DNA of 64,000 nucleotides from NCBI RefSeq assembly GCF_007829815.1, contig NZ_VIWT01000001.1:6039001-6103000 (forward strand), in the 5' to 3' direction. Origin of the DNA: Kitasatospora viridis. Lineage in GTDB: Bacteria; Actinomycetota; Actinomycetes; Streptomycetales; Streptomycetaceae. Below, piece after piece: positions 8,596 through 16,828 of this stretch. The position numbers and the translations under genes were made by a program. Each line of letters starts with the position of its first letter. Positions within the stretch are counted from its first letter, which is position 1. A model generated the notes under the pieces. It made no database searches. It was not told the DNA's origin and saw nothing but the letters and a program-made list of their open reading frames with translations.

Positions 8596-9048
8596 ATGTC
8601 CCGCTCCCTGCTCCTCGCCCTCGGTGCCACCGGCCTCGCGCTGGCCGCCGCCGCTCCGGTCCAGGCGGCCGACGTCCGGCCCGCCGACGTCCAGCCCGTC
8701 ACCACCTGCGGCGCCTGGGCGCTGCAGGCCGGCCTGGGCACCCAGGTCTGCGCCACGGTCACCGGGAACACCGTGTCGTTCGCCGGCACGGTCGGCCTGG
8801 CCGGCCCGCCGAGCCCTGGCACCCAGTTGCAGCCGCAGCAGCTCGACACCGCGCTGACCGCGCAGCTCGCGGACGGCACCAGCCTGGACGGCCTGCACCA
8901 GGGGGTGCTCTTCCGGGCCGCCAACGTGCAGGTTGGTCCGCTGACCGTGACCGCGCCGTGCGGCTCCACGGTGCACGCCTCGTTCGCGGTGAACGCCTAC
9001 CCGTGGGTCGGTGCGCCGGTCGGCGTGGATGTGTCGATCAGCTGCTGA
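8596..9048 (+). CDS. small secreted protein with four cysteines
   Basis: A 150-residue exported protein. A near-perfect ribosome site (AAGGAGGAA, 8582-8590) precedes ATG 8596. Residues 1-24 are a signal peptide ending PVQA. The mature part is Thr/Gly/Val-rich, probably beta-sheet, with four Cys that could form two disulfides (TTCGAW, QVCATV, APCGST and the terminal SISC). No family is recognised. An AT-rich promoter zone lies at 8505-8575. Confidence 0.85.
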   Translation: MSRSLLLALGATGLALAAAAPVQAADVRPADVQPVTTCGAWALQAGLGTQVCATVTGNTVSFAGTVGLAGPPSPGTQLQPQQLDTALTAQLADGTSLDGLHQGVLFRAANVQVGPLTVTAPCGSTVHASFAVNAYPWVGAPVGVDVSISC

Positions 9049-9280
9049 CGGTCCCTCAATTGCGCACATGTATGCAATGTCACATGGCGCGAAAGAGGGT
9101 GCTGTCGCGGGGTGTCCCGTGGTCCGGCGACCCCTGCTGATCATCCGTCAGACATCGGTAGTACCATCGCAGTTGGTTGTCGTCCCGGCGAGCTCGCACG
9201 GTCGCGGAACGCCGGGACGGCGACCCCTCGGGCAGGTGGTGACGTCGCGCATTGGCTTCCGTCAGCTGATGGTCCATAGG

Positions 9281-10666
9281 ATGCGCGCCGTGATGATCAT
9301 CCGACGACGATGGCCGAGGCGCCGCGCCGCCCTGCTGACAGCCTTGCTGACCACCGCTTTCGCCACCCTCGGCGTCAGCCCGGTGGTCGCCGCGGGCCCC
9401 AGCCCAGCCCCCGGCGCGAGCCAGCCCGCCGCTGCCACCGGCTCCACTGCGGCCCCCACCGGCGGTACCGACGGCAACGGTGACGACGCGCCCCGGGTCG
9501 ACCTGATCCTCGACGTCAGCGGCTCGATGGGCACCGCCGACATCGAGGGCAAGACCCGGATCTCGGTGGCCCAGCAGTCCATCGACGACGTGATCGACGC
9601 ACTGCCCCCGGAAGCCGAGTTCGGCATCCGCACCCTCGGCGCCACCTACCCGGTCAGCGACAAGACCGACGGCTGCACCGACACCAAGGTGCTCTACCCG
9701 GTCGGCCACACCAACAAGGTCGAGGCCAAGACCGCCGTCGCCACGCTGCGCCCCACCGGCTGGACCCCGATCGGCCTCGCCCTGCGCGGCGCCGCCCAGG
9801 ACCTCGGCACCGGTCAGGCGACCCGCCGGGTGGTGCTGATAACGGACGGCGAGGACGACTGCTCGCCGCCCGACCCCTGCGACGTGGCCCGTGAACTCGC
9901 CGCCCAGGGCACCCACCTGGTGGTCGACACGCTCGGCCTGGCCCACGACGACCAGGTCAAGCAGCAGCTGCTCTGCATCGCCAACGCGACCGGCGGCACC
10001 TACACCGACGTGCGCACCCAGCAGCAGCTGACCCAGCGGGTCAACCAGCTGGTCAAGCGCTCCGACCAGAGCTACCGGGCCACCCCGGCCAACGTCACCG
10101 GCACCGACCAGTGCGCCGACGCGCCGCTGCTCGGCGCCGGGGTCTACGCCGACCGGGAGAAGTTCTCCGAGCACCGCTACTACCGGGTGCCGGTCAAGGC
10201 CGGCCAGGAGCTGCGCGCCTCGGTCAGCGTCACCCCGGACCGCGCCGTCGCCCGCGACTACGGCGTGCTGCTCCAGGCCACCGACAGCTCGGGCCAGGAG
10301 CTGGTGCGCGGCACCGACGCCGGCAGCGGCCGGACCGACGTGGCCTCCACCGGTCTGCGCTGGTCCGCCCCGGCCACCAGCGCCTCGCCGACCGACAGCG
10401 CCACCGGAATCGGCACCGCCGACCAGACGGTCTGCCTGGTGGTCAGCAACTCCTTCGCCGGCCAGCCCGGCGTGCAGACCGACCCCGGCCTGCCGGTCGA
10501 GCTGACCGTCGCGGTCACCGCCGCCTCGCCCGCCCCGGGCGGACCCGCCCTCGGGCTCGGGCGCGGCTGGATCATGCTGCTCGTACTGACCGGGGGCGGC
10601 CTGGTGACCGGGCTGCTCTGGGGCTGGATCGCCCGCTGGCGGATCCGGATCTGGCAGGAGAACTGA
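9281..10666 (+). CDS. surface von Willebrand factor A domain protein
   Basis: A 461-residue exported protein. It has an Arg-rich signal sequence (to about residue 40), a short Pro/Thr linker and a VWA domain (about 68-265). The metal-ion site is complete: DVSGSMG near 77, TGWTPIG, and ITDGEDD. A beta-rich region with two Cys pairs follows, then one C-terminal membrane helix (about 430-452) and a short basic tail. It is probably anchored to the outer face of the membrane, where VWA domains bind protein partners. The start is uncertain: ATG 9281, GTG 9290 or ATG 9293, none with a good ribosome site. The next gene begins two bases after its stop, so the pair is an operon. Confidence 0.88.
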   Translation: MRAVMIIRRRWPRRRAALLTALLTTAFATLGVSPVVAAGPSPAPGASQPAAATGSTAAPTGGTDGNGDDAPRVDLILDVSGSMGTADIEGKTRISVAQQSIDDVIDALPPEAEFGIRTLGATYPVSDKTDGCTDTKVLYPVGHTNKVEAKTAVATLRPTGWTPIGLALRGAAQDLGTGQATRRVVLITDGEDDCSPPDPCDVARELAAQGTHLVVDTLGLAHDDQVKQQLLCIANATGGTYTDVRTQQQLTQRVNQLVKRSDQSYRATPANVTGTDQCADAPLLGAGVYADREKFSEHRYYRVPVKAGQELRASVSVTPDRAVARDYGVLLQATDSSGQELVRGTDAGSGRTDVASTGLRWSAPATSASPTDSATGIGTADQTVCLVVSNSFAGQPGVQTDPGLPVELTVAVTAASPAPGGPALGLGRGWIMLLVLTGGGLVTGLLWGWIARWRIRIWQEN

Positions 10667-10668
10667 CC

Positions 10669-11580
10669 ATGCGCACCCTCACCACCGCCCTGCGCGGCCG
10701 CCTGCTGGCCGCACTGACGGGGGCCACCGGCCTGACGCTGGCCGCCGCACCCGTCGCGCTCGCCGACGCACCGTCACCGAGCGCCACCGCGAGCGGTACC
10801 GCCGCCCCGGTGACCTCGGCCGGCACCTCCTTCCTGACCGCCAGCACGCTGGCCCCGGGACAGGACGCCCAGGTGACCGGCTCGACCGGCGACTACCTCT
10901 ACTGGGCGTTCGCCGCCTCGGCCGGCCAGACCGACACCGTCACGGTGACCGTCACCCTGCCGCCCGCCGCCGACCGGCACGGGCCGCAGACCTGGACCGT
11001 CGACCTGTTCGACGGACTGCGCCGCCGGCAGGCCTGCACCGCCGGACCGCAGAGCGGCACGGCCGCCCAGAACACCGGCACCATCGCGCTCAGCTGCACC
11101 CTGCGGCAGATCCGCTCCTGGGCCGAGCCCTGGTCCGGTGACCCGCTGCCGGGCACCTACTACGTCCGGCTCTTCGCCGGCGACGTGCCGCAGAGCGACC
11201 TCGGCCTCGCCACCCAGTTCCAGGTGCACGTGGCCGCGAGCGGCAACACGGACGACGCGCAGCCCGAGGGCGGCTCGCTGAAGGCGCCGCTGGTGCCGCC
11301 GGTCAACCCCGGTGGCACCGGCACCCCGTCGGCCGCGCCCACCCCGACCGCCGCCGCCACCCCCGGCGGTGCCACGGTGGCCGCGCCCGCGCCGGTCACC
11401 TCGCACTGGTACTCCGGCCTGTTCTCCGGCTGGAACGACCGCTGGGGCTGGACCCTGGGCGGCGCGGTCCTCGCCGCGCTGGCCGGAGTCGGCGGCTACA
11501 CCCTGACCCGCCACCCGCGCGGCCACCGGCACGAGGTGCGGCGCACGGTGACCCGGGTGACGGAGCGGGAGATCGTCTGA
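10669..11580 (+). CDS. exported single-pass membrane protein paired with the VWA protein
   Basis: A 303-residue protein with a signal sequence (about 1-33, ending ALADA). An Ig-like or jelly-roll extracellular domain follows, with two Cys (QACTAG...ALSCT). A Pro/Ala/Thr-rich spacer leads to one membrane helix near 258-280 and a basic cytoplasmic tail. CAGGAG within the end of the VWA gene is its ribosome site. The two products share architecture and are probably a surface complex. A strong terminator follows. Function unknown. Confidence 0.82.
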   Translation: MRTLTTALRGRLLAALTGATGLTLAAAPVALADAPSPSATASGTAAPVTSAGTSFLTASTLAPGQDAQVTGSTGDYLYWAFAASAGQTDTVTVTVTLPPAADRHGPQTWTVDLFDGLRRRQACTAGPQSGTAAQNTGTIALSCTLRQIRSWAEPWSGDPLPGTYYVRLFAGDVPQSDLGLATQFQVHVAASGNTDDAQPEGGSLKAPLVPPVNPGGTGTPSAAPTPTAAATPGGATVAAPAPVTSHWYSGLFSGWNDRWGWTLGGAVLAALAGVGGYTLTRHPRGHRHEVRRTVTRVTEREIV

Positions 11581-11590
11581 CGTTCCACCA

Positions 11591-11626
11591 GGTGGGGCCC
11601 GGTGCCGTGCGGCGCCGGGCCCCACC
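11591..11626 (+). terminator. terminator of the VWA operon
   Basis: A 16-bp stem (one G-U pair) with a 4-base loop, GTGC, starts ten bases after the stop codon of the second surface-protein gene. Confidence 0.8.
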
Positions 11627-11755
11627 GTCGTGTCGCAGGGGTCGGACCCGGCACAGCGGGCATACTCCCGGTGGCTCGACTCCGGTCCGCAGGCCCGGCT
11701 CCGAGCCCGGCTTCGACGCCGGCGGCGACGCCGGCCCCGGCGGAAGGGGCGGACC

Positions 11756-12670
11756 TTGGCGACTCCGGATCCCGTGATCGCGCTGCGCTCGGTGACCAAG
11801 CGCTACGGGCGCACCGTCGGCGTGGCCGAGCTGGACCTCAGCGTCGGCGCGGGCGAGGTGTTCGGCTTCCTCGGCCCGAACGGGGCCGGCAAGACCACCA
11901 CGCTGCGCTGCCTGGTCGGCCTGCTCCGCCCGACCGAGGGCGAGGTGCGGGTGCTCGGCCTCGACCCGGTCGCCGACCACCGCCGGCTCGCCCCCGCGCT
12001 CGGCTACCTCCCCGGCGAGCTGCGCCTCTACCCGGAGTTGACGGGCCGTCAGACCCTGCGCCTGCTGGCCGACCTGCAGGGCGCCCCGACCCCGCGCCAG
12101 CGCGAGCTGTGCGAACGCCTGGACCTGTCCGGGCCCGTGCTCGACCGCCCCGTGCGGGAGTACTCGCGCGGGATGAAGCAGAAGCTCGGCCTGGTCCAGG
12201 CGCTCCAGCACGACCCCGAGCTGGTGGTGCTGGACGAGCCCACCGAAGGCCTGGACCCGCTGGTGCAGGCGGTGTTCTTCGAACTGCTCGCGGAGGCCGA
12301 GGCCGCCGGGCGCACCGTGCTGCTCTCCAGCCACGTGCTGCCCGAGGTGCAGCGGGTCTGTCGGCGGGTGGCGATCATCCGGGGCGGCCGGCTGGTGACG
12401 GTCCGCCCGGTGGCCGAGCTGCGCGAGGCGCGGGCCCGACGGGTGCGGCTGGTCTTCGCCGACGGGGCCGGGGCCCGGCCGCTCGGCGCCGCCGAGGCCT
12501 GGTCGCCGGCCTGGCAGGGCGACCGGGTGGAGCTGCTGGTGCCGCCCGGCGAGCTGGTGGCCGCGCTGCGCGAGCTGCTCCGGCTCCCGGTGGCCGACCT
12601 GACGGTGGAGGAGGCCGGCTTGGACGAGGCGTTCCTGGACCTCTACCGGTCCGTCGAGGAGGAGCCGTGA
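11756..12670 (+). CDS. ABC transporter ATP-binding protein
   Basis: A 304-residue ATPase of an ABC-2 type exporter. Walker A is GPNGAGKTT (about 41-49), the signature is YSRGMKQKL (about 135-143), Walker B is LVVLDEPTEGLD (about 157-168) and the H-loop is SSH. A C-terminal extension follows, typical of drug/lantibiotic-export ATPases. TTG 11756 is preferred because GAAGGGG lies eight bases upstream and homologues begin here. An in-frame start at 11630 would add a basic low-complexity stretch that also overlaps the preceding terminator. Its partner permease lies 73 bases downstream across a tandem repeat. Confidence 0.92.
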   Translation: MATPDPVIALRSVTKRYGRTVGVAELDLSVGAGEVFGFLGPNGAGKTTTLRCLVGLLRPTEGEVRVLGLDPVADHRRLAPALGYLPGELRLYPELTGRQTLRLLADLQGAPTPRQRELCERLDLSGPVLDRPVREYSRGMKQKLGLVQALQHDPELVVLDEPTEGLDPLVQAVFFELLAEAEAAGRTVLLSSHVLPEVQRVCRRVAIIRGGRLVTVRPVAELREARARRVRLVFADGAGARPLGAAEAWSPAWQGDRVELLVPPGELVAALRELLRLPVADLTVEEAGLDEAFLDLYRSVEEEP

Positions 12671-12742
12671 GAGGAGACGCGAGAGGAGCCGTGAGAGGAG
12701 ACGCGAGAGGAGCCGTGAGAGAAGACGCGAGAGGAGCCGTGA
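12661..12742 (+). repeat. 24-bp tandem repeat (3.4 copies) joining two ABC genes
   Basis: Units start at 12661, 12685, 12709 and 12733 (partial), with a single change in the third. Each unit contains a GGAG, a GTG and a second GGAG. The upstream gene stops in the first unit. From GTG 12667 the repeats encode an in-frame 26-codon peptide of VRGDARGA units, whose stop TGA (12745-12747) overlaps the GTG start of the permease. The array multiplies ribosome sites at a coupled gene junction. Confidence 0.9.
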
Positions 12743-12743
12743 C

Positions 12744-13568
12744 GTGAGACGCCGCTTCCCGCTGCTGTGGCTGGCCCTGCACCGCCGCCGCCGGATGCTG
12801 CTGGTGCTGATCGCCGGCATGGTGCTGTTCGAGGTGCTGATCGTGGTGATCGCCGGCACCGTCGACCCGCACGAGCTGTTCTCCGGCGGCAGCGGCGCCA
12901 ACCCGCCCGGCGCGTTCAAGGCGTTCAGCGGCTCCACCGGGGACGTCTCGATCGCCAGCTACCCGGGCCTGCTCGGGGCCGGCCTGGTGCACCCGTTCTG
13001 GATCGCCATCCAGCTGACCGCGATCGGCTCGCTCGCGGCGGCCGCCGTGGCCGCCGACGTCGAGGGCGGCACGATCGAGCTGCTGATGGTCCGTCCGGTC
13101 TCCCGCGAGCGGCTGCTCGGCGAGCGGACGGCGGCGTTGCTGGCCGCCGCGTTGGCGATCAACGCCGCGGCCGTCCTGGCCGTCGCCATCGGCACGGCCG
13201 GCTCGGCCAAGCTGCACACGGCCGTGCCGCTGAGCGGGGTCTTCGCCGCCGGGCTGCTCGGCCTCGGGTTCGCGCTCTGCGTGATCGGGCCCGCGCTCGC
13301 CGTCTCGGCCGCCGCCCGCAGCCGCGCCCAGGTGCTCGCGGCGGTGATCGGCATCGGCGCGGTCGGCTTCGCCGTCAACTTCGCCGCACTGGCCTGGCAC
13401 CCGCTGGCCCCGCTGCGCTACATCAGCCCGTTCCACTACTACGCGCCGGGCGACGCGCTGGCCCGGGGGAGCGTCGACTGGGCCTCGCTCGGCATCCTGG
13501 CGGGGGTCGGGGTGATCGGGATCGCCGCCGCGTTCGCACTCCTGCGCCGCCGGGACCTGGCCCCGTGA
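12744..13568 (+). CDS. ABC-2 type transporter permease
   Basis: A 274-residue membrane protein with about six helices. The first (MLLVLIAGMVLFEVLIVVIAG) follows a basic N-terminus. The characteristic cytoplasmic motif EGGTIELLMVRPVSRERLL lies between helices 2 and 3. It is the membrane partner of the ATPase encoded upstream, probably exporting a drug, peptide or lipid. GTG 12744 is the start that fits the overlapping stop of the repeat-encoded peptide. Confidence 0.9.
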   Translation: MRRRFPLLWLALHRRRRMLLVLIAGMVLFEVLIVVIAGTVDPHELFSGGSGANPPGAFKAFSGSTGDVSIASYPGLLGAGLVHPFWIAIQLTAIGSLAAAAVAADVEGGTIELLMVRPVSRERLLGERTAALLAAALAINAAAVLAVAIGTAGSAKLHTAVPLSGVFAAGLLGLGFALCVIGPALAVSAAARSRAQVLAAVIGIGAVGFAVNFAALAWHPLAPLRYISPFHYYAPGDALARGSVDWASLGILAGVGVIGIAAAFALLRRRDLAP

Positions 13569-13713
13569 CGCCCTCTCACACCAGATGTAACGGCAGGTGA
13601 GCCGCGGTTCGTTCCCTGATCCGGTGTGACTTTTCCGGCCTTCTCACCGGCCCGGTCCGCGCACCATACTCCAGATCCGGCGCCCGCACGGGGCGGGTGC
13701 CGAGACCTCGGGA

Positions 13714-14610
13714 GTGGCATTGACGACGGTGACGGACGCGGGCACCTGGCAGCTCGGCGACCTGACGGTCAACCGGATCGGCTACGGCACGATGCGGCTG
13801 GGCGGCAACGGAATGGCCGGCAACTCCGACGGCGCGCCGATCGACCGGGCCCACGCGATCCGGCTGCTCCGCACCGCCGTCGAGAGCGGCGTCAACCACA
13901 TCGACACCGCGAGCTTCTACTTCTCCGCGCTGCGCTCCGCCAACGAGCTGATCAACAGCGCGCTCGCGCCCTACGCGGACGAGCTGGTGATCGTCACCAA
14001 GGTCGGCCCGGGCCGCACGCCCGCGGGGGAGTGGACCAGGGCCACCCGGCCGGAGGAGCTGCGCGGCCAGGTGGAGGAGAACCTGCGCCAGCTCGGCCGG
14101 GACCACCTGGACGTGGTCAACTACCGGCGGGGGCGGGAGGATTCGATCGCCGAGCACTTCGGCGTCCTGGCCGAGCTGCGCGAGGCGGGCCTGATCCGCC
14201 ACCTCGGCATCTCCAGCGTGAAGCCCGAGCACCTGGCCGAGGCGCAGGCGATCGCGCCGGTGGTCTGCGTGCAGAACTACTTCAGCCTGGACCGGCGGGT
14301 GGCGGAGCAGAACGGCCTGCTGGCGAGCTGCCGCGAGCAGGGCATCGCGTTCGTCCCGTTCTTCTCGATCTCCGGCACCCAGCGCGAGGCGGCGGCCGTT
14401 GCCACCGACCACGAGACCGTTCGGGAGGTGGCCCGCGCGCACGGCGTGACCACCGCCCAGGTCCGCCTCGCCTGGACGCTGGCGAAGGGGCCGAACATGC
14501 TGGTGATCCCCGGGACCACCAGCATCGAGCACCTCGGCGAGAACCTGGCGGCGGGTCAGCTGCGGTTGACGGAGGCCGAGTTGGCCGCCCTGGACGCGAT
14601 CGACGGCTGA
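13714..14610 (+). CDS. aldo/keto reductase, His-less subtype
   Basis: A 298-residue NADPH-dependent oxidoreductase with a (beta/alpha)8 barrel. The conserved Asp is in NHIDTA, the Tyr in SFYFSALRSANELIN and the Lys in VIVTKVG. The usual catalytic His position (LYLIH in classical members) is Arg in DHLDVVNYRRG. The cofactor-binding C-terminus is MLVIPGTTSIEHLGEN. GTG 13714 or TTG 13720 (GGGAG five bases upstream) could be the start. It is a paralogue of the gene at 20478. A strong hairpin follows. Confidence 0.93.
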   Translation: MALTTVTDAGTWQLGDLTVNRIGYGTMRLGGNGMAGNSDGAPIDRAHAIRLLRTAVESGVNHIDTASFYFSALRSANELINSALAPYADELVIVTKVGPGRTPAGEWTRATRPEELRGQVEENLRQLGRDHLDVVNYRRGREDSIAEHFGVLAELREAGLIRHLGISSVKPEHLAEAQAIAPVVCVQNYFSLDRRVAEQNGLLASCREQGIAFVPFFSISGTQREAAAVATDHETVREVARAHGVTTAQVRLAWTLAKGPNMLVIPGTTSIEHLGENLAAGQLRLTEAELAALDAIDG

Positions 14611-14617
14611 ACCCCTG

Positions 14618-14654
14618 CCGCACACCGCCCGGCCGGCGGCCGGGCGGTGTGCGG
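14618..14654. terminator. bidirectional hairpin terminator
   Basis: A perfect 17-bp stem with a 3-base loop lies between the convergent aldo/keto reductase gene and the small membrane-protein gene. Confidence 0.85.
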
Positions 14655-14668
14655 GTGGTGTGCAGCGG

Positions 14669-14878
14669 TCAGTGGGTGCTGGTGGACGCTGGCGGGGCGC
14701 AGGTCTTGGGGGTGGGGTCGTCGTGGTGGCCGGCGAGCCAGAACCCGGTGAGGAGACCGGCGACGGCGAGGACCTTGTGCCGGTTCTGCTTCCACCACGA
14801 CGGTGATCCGGCCGTCATGATGCGCAGTTGGCTGAACTCGGGATGCGGGGTGGGCGGCGCGTCCTTGAAGAGTCCCAT
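14669..14878 (-). CDS. small membrane protein, 69 residues
   Basis: ATG 14878 is preceded by GAGGAGG. The peptide begins MGLFKDAPPTPHPEFSQL. It has one hydrophobic helix (HKVLAVAGLLTGFWLAG, near 35-52) and ends in a Thr/Ser/Pro tail with a lone Cys. An earlier in-frame ATG at 14920 has no ribosome site. No known family; possibly a small envelope protein. Confidence 0.6.
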   Translation of the reverse strand: MGLFKDAPPTPHPEFSQLRIMTAGSPSWWKQNRHKVLAVAGLLTGFWLAGHHDDPTPKTCAPPASTSTH

Positions 14879-14993
14879 GGGGGGAGAACCTCCTCTCCTG
14901 CTTGGGAGGTTCACGACCATAGGGCTTGCGCTGCCTTGATCGCAGGGAATTTAAACCTCGCTCGGCGGGTCGGGTGCGATGGGTGCACGATTC

Positions 14994-15024
14994 TTGACAC
15001 GCGCCAGCTGGTCTAGGCCATTCT
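14994..15024 (+). promoter_or_regulatory. chitinase promoter
   Basis: TTGACA at 14994-14999 is a consensus -35 element. A -10 candidate, CATTCT, lies at 15019-15024. The spacer contains the DasR-type palindrome described separately, the arrangement known for streptomycete chitinase promoters. Confidence 0.6.
15007..15022 (+). promoter_or_regulatory. DasR-responsive element (dre) in chitinase promoter
   Basis: TGGTCTAGGCCA at 15009-15020 differs from the perfect TGGTCTAGACCA core at one base. DasR, the GntR-family aminosugar regulator, binds such sites upstream of chitinase genes and is released by GlcN-6-P. Placement between the -35 and -10 supports repression. Confidence 0.75.
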
Positions 15025-15076
15025 GAAGTGGCTCCCTCCCTGTTCGCCTTCCTCGAATTCCTCGAAAGGCCGTCAA

Positions 15077-16363
15077 ATGGACAGAGCCCGTCCCGTGGCC
15101 ACCCACGCCACGGTGCCCCCCGCCGGATCCGGCCGGCTGCGTGCGTCCCTGATCGGTGCGGTGGCCGCGCTCGGCCTGGTCGCCGGTACGGTGGCGAGTT
15201 TCACCGTCGGCGGTGCCGCGCAGGCCTCCGCCACCGCCACCGGCGGTGCGCTGAGCAGCAACTGGTACGCCTCCGCGCCCTACCTGATGCCGGAGGACAA
15301 CTCCCCGCCGGACGCGGGCGCGGTGATGGACGCCACCGGCCAGAAGGCCTTCCAGCTGGCGTTCATCCTGGACGGTGGGGGCTGTTCCCCGGCCTGGGGC
15401 GGTGCCACCTCGATCGACACCGACACCACCATGCCGACGGTGATCTCGCAGATCCGCGCCAAGGGCGGCGACGTGTCCGTCTCCTTCGGCGGCTACGGCG
15501 GCACCAAGCTCGGCCAGGTCTGCGGCACTCCCGAGGCCACCGCCGCGGCCTACCAGAAGGTGGTCACCAAGTACGGCCTGCACGCCGTCGACTTCGACCT
15601 CGAAGAGCCCGAGTACGAGAGCAGCGCGGCCATCCACAACGAGATCGGCGCGGCCAGGATCCTCCAGGCGAACAACCCCGGCCTGTACGTCTCCATCACC
15701 ACCGCCGGCACCGCAGCGGGCACCGGCTGGTTCGGCCAGCAGATGCTCAACGAGGCCAAGTCGCAGGGCTTCACGCCCAACACCTACTCGATCATGCCGT
15801 TCGACGGCGGCTTCGCCGGCGGCGCCTCCCAGGTCGCGGCGCTCACCCAGTTCAACACCATCCTGCAGAACACCTTCGGCTGGGACTCCGCCACCGCCTA
15901 CGCCCACGAGGGCGTCTCGATGATGAACGGGCGGACGGACTCCGCGGAGTACTTCACGCAGGCCGACTTCCAGACGGTGCTGGACTTCGCGACCTCCCAC
16001 GGCCTGGGCCGCTACACCTTCTGGTCGGTCAACCGCGACCGCCAGTGCACCCCGGTGGTCGACCCGGGCCTGTCCGGCTCCTGCTCCGGAGTCACCCAGA
16101 ACGACTGGGACTTCACCAAGTACACCGTGAAGTTCGCCGGCGCGACCCCGCCCACCACGCCGCCCACCAGCGCCCCGCCGACCACGGCTTCCCCGAGTTC
16201 GGGCGGCGGCGGGTGCACCGCCGCCGCGTGGAACTCCGGGATCGCGTACACCGGCGGCCAGACGGTGACGTACAACGGCCACCAGTGGACGGCCAAGTGG
16301 TGGACCGAGAACGACGTGCCGGGCGGGCCGGCCGGCGTCTGGACCGACAACGGCCCCTGCTGA
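15077..16363 (+). CDS. secreted chitinase, GH18 with C-terminal CBM5/12
   Basis: A 428-residue secreted enzyme cutting beta-1,4-GlcNAc chains of chitin. Residues 1-54 are a long export signal (hydrophobic core LIGAVAALGLVAGTVASF). The GH18 barrel spans about 60-350, with the catalytic DxDxE in AVDFDLEEPE. A Pro/Thr linker (TPPTTPPTSAPPTT) leads to a 48-residue chitin-binding domain: CTAAAWNSGIAYTGG, the NGHQWTAKWW aromatic face, and terminal Cys. A DasR-type operator lies in the promoter. ATG 15077 lacks a strong ribosome site, but no better start is in frame. The terminator hairpin is shared with the convergent tautomerase. Confidence 0.93.
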   Translation: MDRARPVATHATVPPAGSGRLRASLIGAVAALGLVAGTVASFTVGGAAQASATATGGALSSNWYASAPYLMPEDNSPPDAGAVMDATGQKAFQLAFILDGGGCSPAWGGATSIDTDTTMPTVISQIRAKGGDVSVSFGGYGGTKLGQVCGTPEATAAAYQKVVTKYGLHAVDFDLEEPEYESSAAIHNEIGAARILQANNPGLYVSITTAGTAAGTGWFGQQMLNEAKSQGFTPNTYSIMPFDGGFAGGASQVAALTQFNTILQNTFGWDSATAYAHEGVSMMNGRTDSAEYFTQADFQTVLDFATSHGLGRYTFWSVNRDRQCTPVVDPGLSGSCSGVTQNDWDFTKYTVKFAGATPPTTPPTSAPPTTASPSSGGGGCTAAAWNSGIAYTGGQTVTYNGHQWTAKWWTENDVPGGPAGVWTDNGPC

Positions 16364-16389
16364 CAGAGGAACTGACTGATCGTCAAGCT

Positions 16390-16420
16390 CTGCCGCTCCC
16401 GGTCACCCCGGGAGCGGCAG
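16390..16420. terminator. terminator between convergent genes
   Basis: A 13-bp perfect stem (16390-16402 with 16408-16420) and a 5-base loop. It overlaps the last codons of the tautomerase gene and lies 27 bases after the chitinase stop. Confidence 0.75.
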
Positions 16421-16801
16421 GTCCAGCAGCTGCGCCTCGCCGTTGCCCACCGACCAGTCGGCGTCGCCGTTCTCGGTCAGGGTGACGACGACGTTGCGCG
16501 GCTCGGTGTCCGCGTACTTCTCGGCCAGCTCGGCGATCCGCCGGTAGAGCGCCCGCTTGAGGTCCGGGCCGCGCCCGGACCTCAGGGTGATCGCCACGAA
16601 GACGATGCCGTCGTCGTGTTGGACGCCGAGGTGGTCGTCGTGCCGCAGCAGGCCGGTGCGGCCGTCGTGGGCGGTGAGGATCTGGAACCGGTCGTTCTGC
16701 GGGATCCCGAGCGTCTCCACCAGGGCCTGGTGGACGGCGTTCCCGAGTGCGTCGAGGCGCGCGGCGTCGGCGCCCAGTGTGTCGATGCGAACTAGAGGCA
16801 T
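16403..16801 (-). CDS. tautomerase (4-oxalocrotonate tautomerase superfamily)
   Basis: A 132-residue protein beginning MPLVRID. Pro2 becomes the N-terminal catalytic base after Met removal, which is why 16801 is chosen over the in-frame start at 16810. The body (ALVETLGIPQNDRFQILTAHD, then IVFVAITLRSGR, then YADTEPRNVVVTLTENGDADWSVGNGEA) matches the long-chain tautomerases of soil actinomycetes. A perfect-looking operator lies directly against the start codon. The substrate is unknown; related enzymes act on enol acids from aromatic breakdown. Confidence 0.9.
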   Translation of the reverse strand: MPLVRIDTLGADAARLDALGNAVHQALVETLGIPQNDRFQILTAHDGRTGLLRHDDHLGVQHDDGIVFVAITLRSGRGPDLKRALYRRIAELAEKYADTEPRNVVVTLTENGDADWSVGNGEAQLLDLPLPG

Positions 16802-16804
16802 GCC

Positions 16805-16822
16805 GTACATACTAGTAGGTAC
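16805..16822. promoter_or_regulatory. 18-bp palindromic operator at tautomerase start
   Basis: GTAC-A-TACTAGTA-G-GTAC is symmetric except for one base pair. It lies three bases upstream of the tautomerase ATG. Arms of TAC/GTA are typical of MarR/HxlR winged-helix operators. No such regulator gene is beside it in the window. Confidence 0.6.
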
Positions 16823-16828
16823 AGAACC

